NCBI RefSeq assembly: GCF_963678975.1
Contig: NC_089276.1
Span: 496,001 to 560,000, forward strand
Source of the DNA: Dysidea avara
Taxonomy: Eukaryota; Porifera; Demospongiae; Dictyoceratida; Dysideidae
Reading direction: 5' to 3'
Length of the DNA: 64,000 nt
In this document: positions 62,831-64,000 of the stretch, piece by piece
Layout: each line of letters begins with the position of its first letter
Position numbering within the stretch: the first letter of the stretch is position 1
Translations under genes and position numbers: made by a program
Notes under the pieces: model-generated
Databases searched by the model: none
Told to the model about the DNA's origin: nothing
The model's input: the letters and a program-made list of their open reading frames with translations, nothing else

Positions 62831-64000
62831 ATGCTAAGATGGTCAGCTTGTCTGTATACCGATTTTTAAGTTGTAATTTACCCTGCAGGTGTGACCAATA
62901 ATCACATTTGCAATTTTAGAAAATTACTCATAACTGTACACCACTTCTACCAATCTGTTCACAAATTGGAAGATAGATAATTGTGCTATAAGTACCATCA
63001 CTACTATTATTAACTCTTGGTACCATGAGTAGGATATCATTGTTATCAACCCAAGGCAACGAGGGTTTGATAACAAAGATATCCTACGAGTGCAAGTGTG
63101 GCTTCTATCCCGCACTTTGAAGCTGTTGACTCACAAACAACATGACAATTGCTGAAATAGAGGTGTTAATTACAGTGATATCATACTTGTTGTAATGTAG
63201 TTATGCTTCTTGCTGTGATTTTGGTGTTTTGCTGTTCTAGGATATACTATATATGGTTTTGTGTTTCCTTTGATCAAACATGTGATACTTACCTACTGGA
63301 GTTTAACTTCTACTCTTGAGGTTTAACTGCCATATACTCCTAGTTACTCTTCAGTGGGATAGAAGATGCTCTTTATACCCTCAAAATTTGAAAAATATCC
63401 AATAAGGTTTGTGTGAGCTATGGCAATTTTTGTAAGTGGTGCAAAAAGAATAAAACGAAGGAAAGTATTGCAAAATTTTGAAGGTGCTATAGTATGTACA
63501 CATTGAGCTGGATCCTCAATAACTCATGGATAATGGAAATATACACGATTAGGCCTGAGCCTATTCTGCTCAAAATTTTACCTATTATTCTTTCCAGAAT
63601 TTCCCAAAAAACTCCTATTATTCTTTTTGTTATTCTTGTATCCAGCCTATTATTCCATAATTATTCTCATTCAGTATATATCTGTGGCTAGTTGCTTAAT
63701 TTTCAAGATGCTACTATAAGTAGTTTTGTCCGAATTATTAATAGCCATATATGAAGCATTCCACCTTACACATCATTTTTCTATCCATAATAGTTACAGC
63801 AGACTTAGAATAGCTATTTACAGTAATAATTCAAATGTATTTAATTATTGGTGTATTATAATAATATGCTGTAACTATTGTGTAGCTACTAAGTAAGGTA
63901 GATAATAATGCTCAAAGACTTGAAGAAGATACACTGGTATAAGATGCACAAGTTTCAGAATTGCAGATAATCATGCAGTTAAATCCCTGATGCTGGCTGC

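Larger units (their letters stand above)
61233..64000 (+). other. Intron of the PSME3IP1-like gene (to window end)
   Basis: No exon is supportable. It contains poly-C/poly-G tracts and one end of an hAT-like element at about 61780-61850, two tRNA-like SINE heads, four copies of the dispersed TCTATTAGAGTA motif, and at 63487-63530 a diverged end of MITE family A. Confidence 0.6.

Overview
The window is animal nuclear DNA. Its genes are split by GT-AG introns, many only 45-60 bp long, and encode opisthokont or animal proteins (RICTOR, TOPORS, NDUFB9, RUVBL1, CFAP57, ALKBH7). Nothing looks bacterial: there are no operons, CRISPR arrays or rRNA. The short introns, intronless RUVBL1 and SRD5A genes, a ciliary gene and the heavy MITE load suit an early-branching marine invertebrate such as a demosponge. 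That placement is inference and needs a database search.

Layout. A possible first exon of an unrecognised gene lies at 1-379 (-). RICTOR runs 543-28701 (+) in 36 coding exons; I could join all of them in frame (1521 aa). A gene-free stretch of repeats follows (28702-32147). TOPORS runs 46059-32148 (-) in 9 coding exons (613 aa). Its first intron (45874-45938) is an AT-AC intron with U12-type splice and branch sequences. Then comes a very compact block: SRD5A-like 5-alpha-reductase (46181-47026 +), NDUFB9 (47065-47511 -), a 71-aa membrane protein (47547-47921 +), RUVBL1 (48004-49371 -) and CFAP57 (49485-56943 +, 20 coding exons, 1245 aa). ALKBH7 follows (57556-61057 -, 5 exons, 216 aa). The first exon of a PSME3IP1/FAM192A-like gene (61127-61232 +) leads into an intron that runs off the window.

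The genes strictly alternate strand. They form head-to-head pairs with only 121, 35, 113 and 69 bp between start codons, so each pair probably shares a bidirectional promoter. The convergent neighbours can be as close as 38 bp between stop codons. The genes serve different processes (mTORC2 signalling, ubiquitin/SUMO ligation, steroid/lipid reduction, complex I, chromatin ATPase, cilia, mitochondrial dioxygenase, proteasome regulation), so the arrangement looks like genome packing rather than one pathway.

The large introns and the RICTOR-TOPORS gap are filled with non-autonomous transposons. These include hAT-like elements (two with clear 8-bp target duplications), Mutator-like elements (9-bp duplications), TTAA-flanked piggyBac-like elements (two nested inside other repeats), pogo/Tigger-like and other TA-flanked MITEs, long palindromic foldbacks, one degraded retrotransposon, tRNA-headed SINE-like pieces, minisatellites, and a short dispersed motif (consensus GACTGYTCTATTAGAGTAT) present more than 20 times.

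No previously undescribed multi-gene system is evident. The most notable items are the AT-AC intron splitting a RING zinc-ligand codon of TOPORS, the dispersed short motif, and the unidentified 71-aa membrane protein that shares a 35-bp promoter with NDUFB9.
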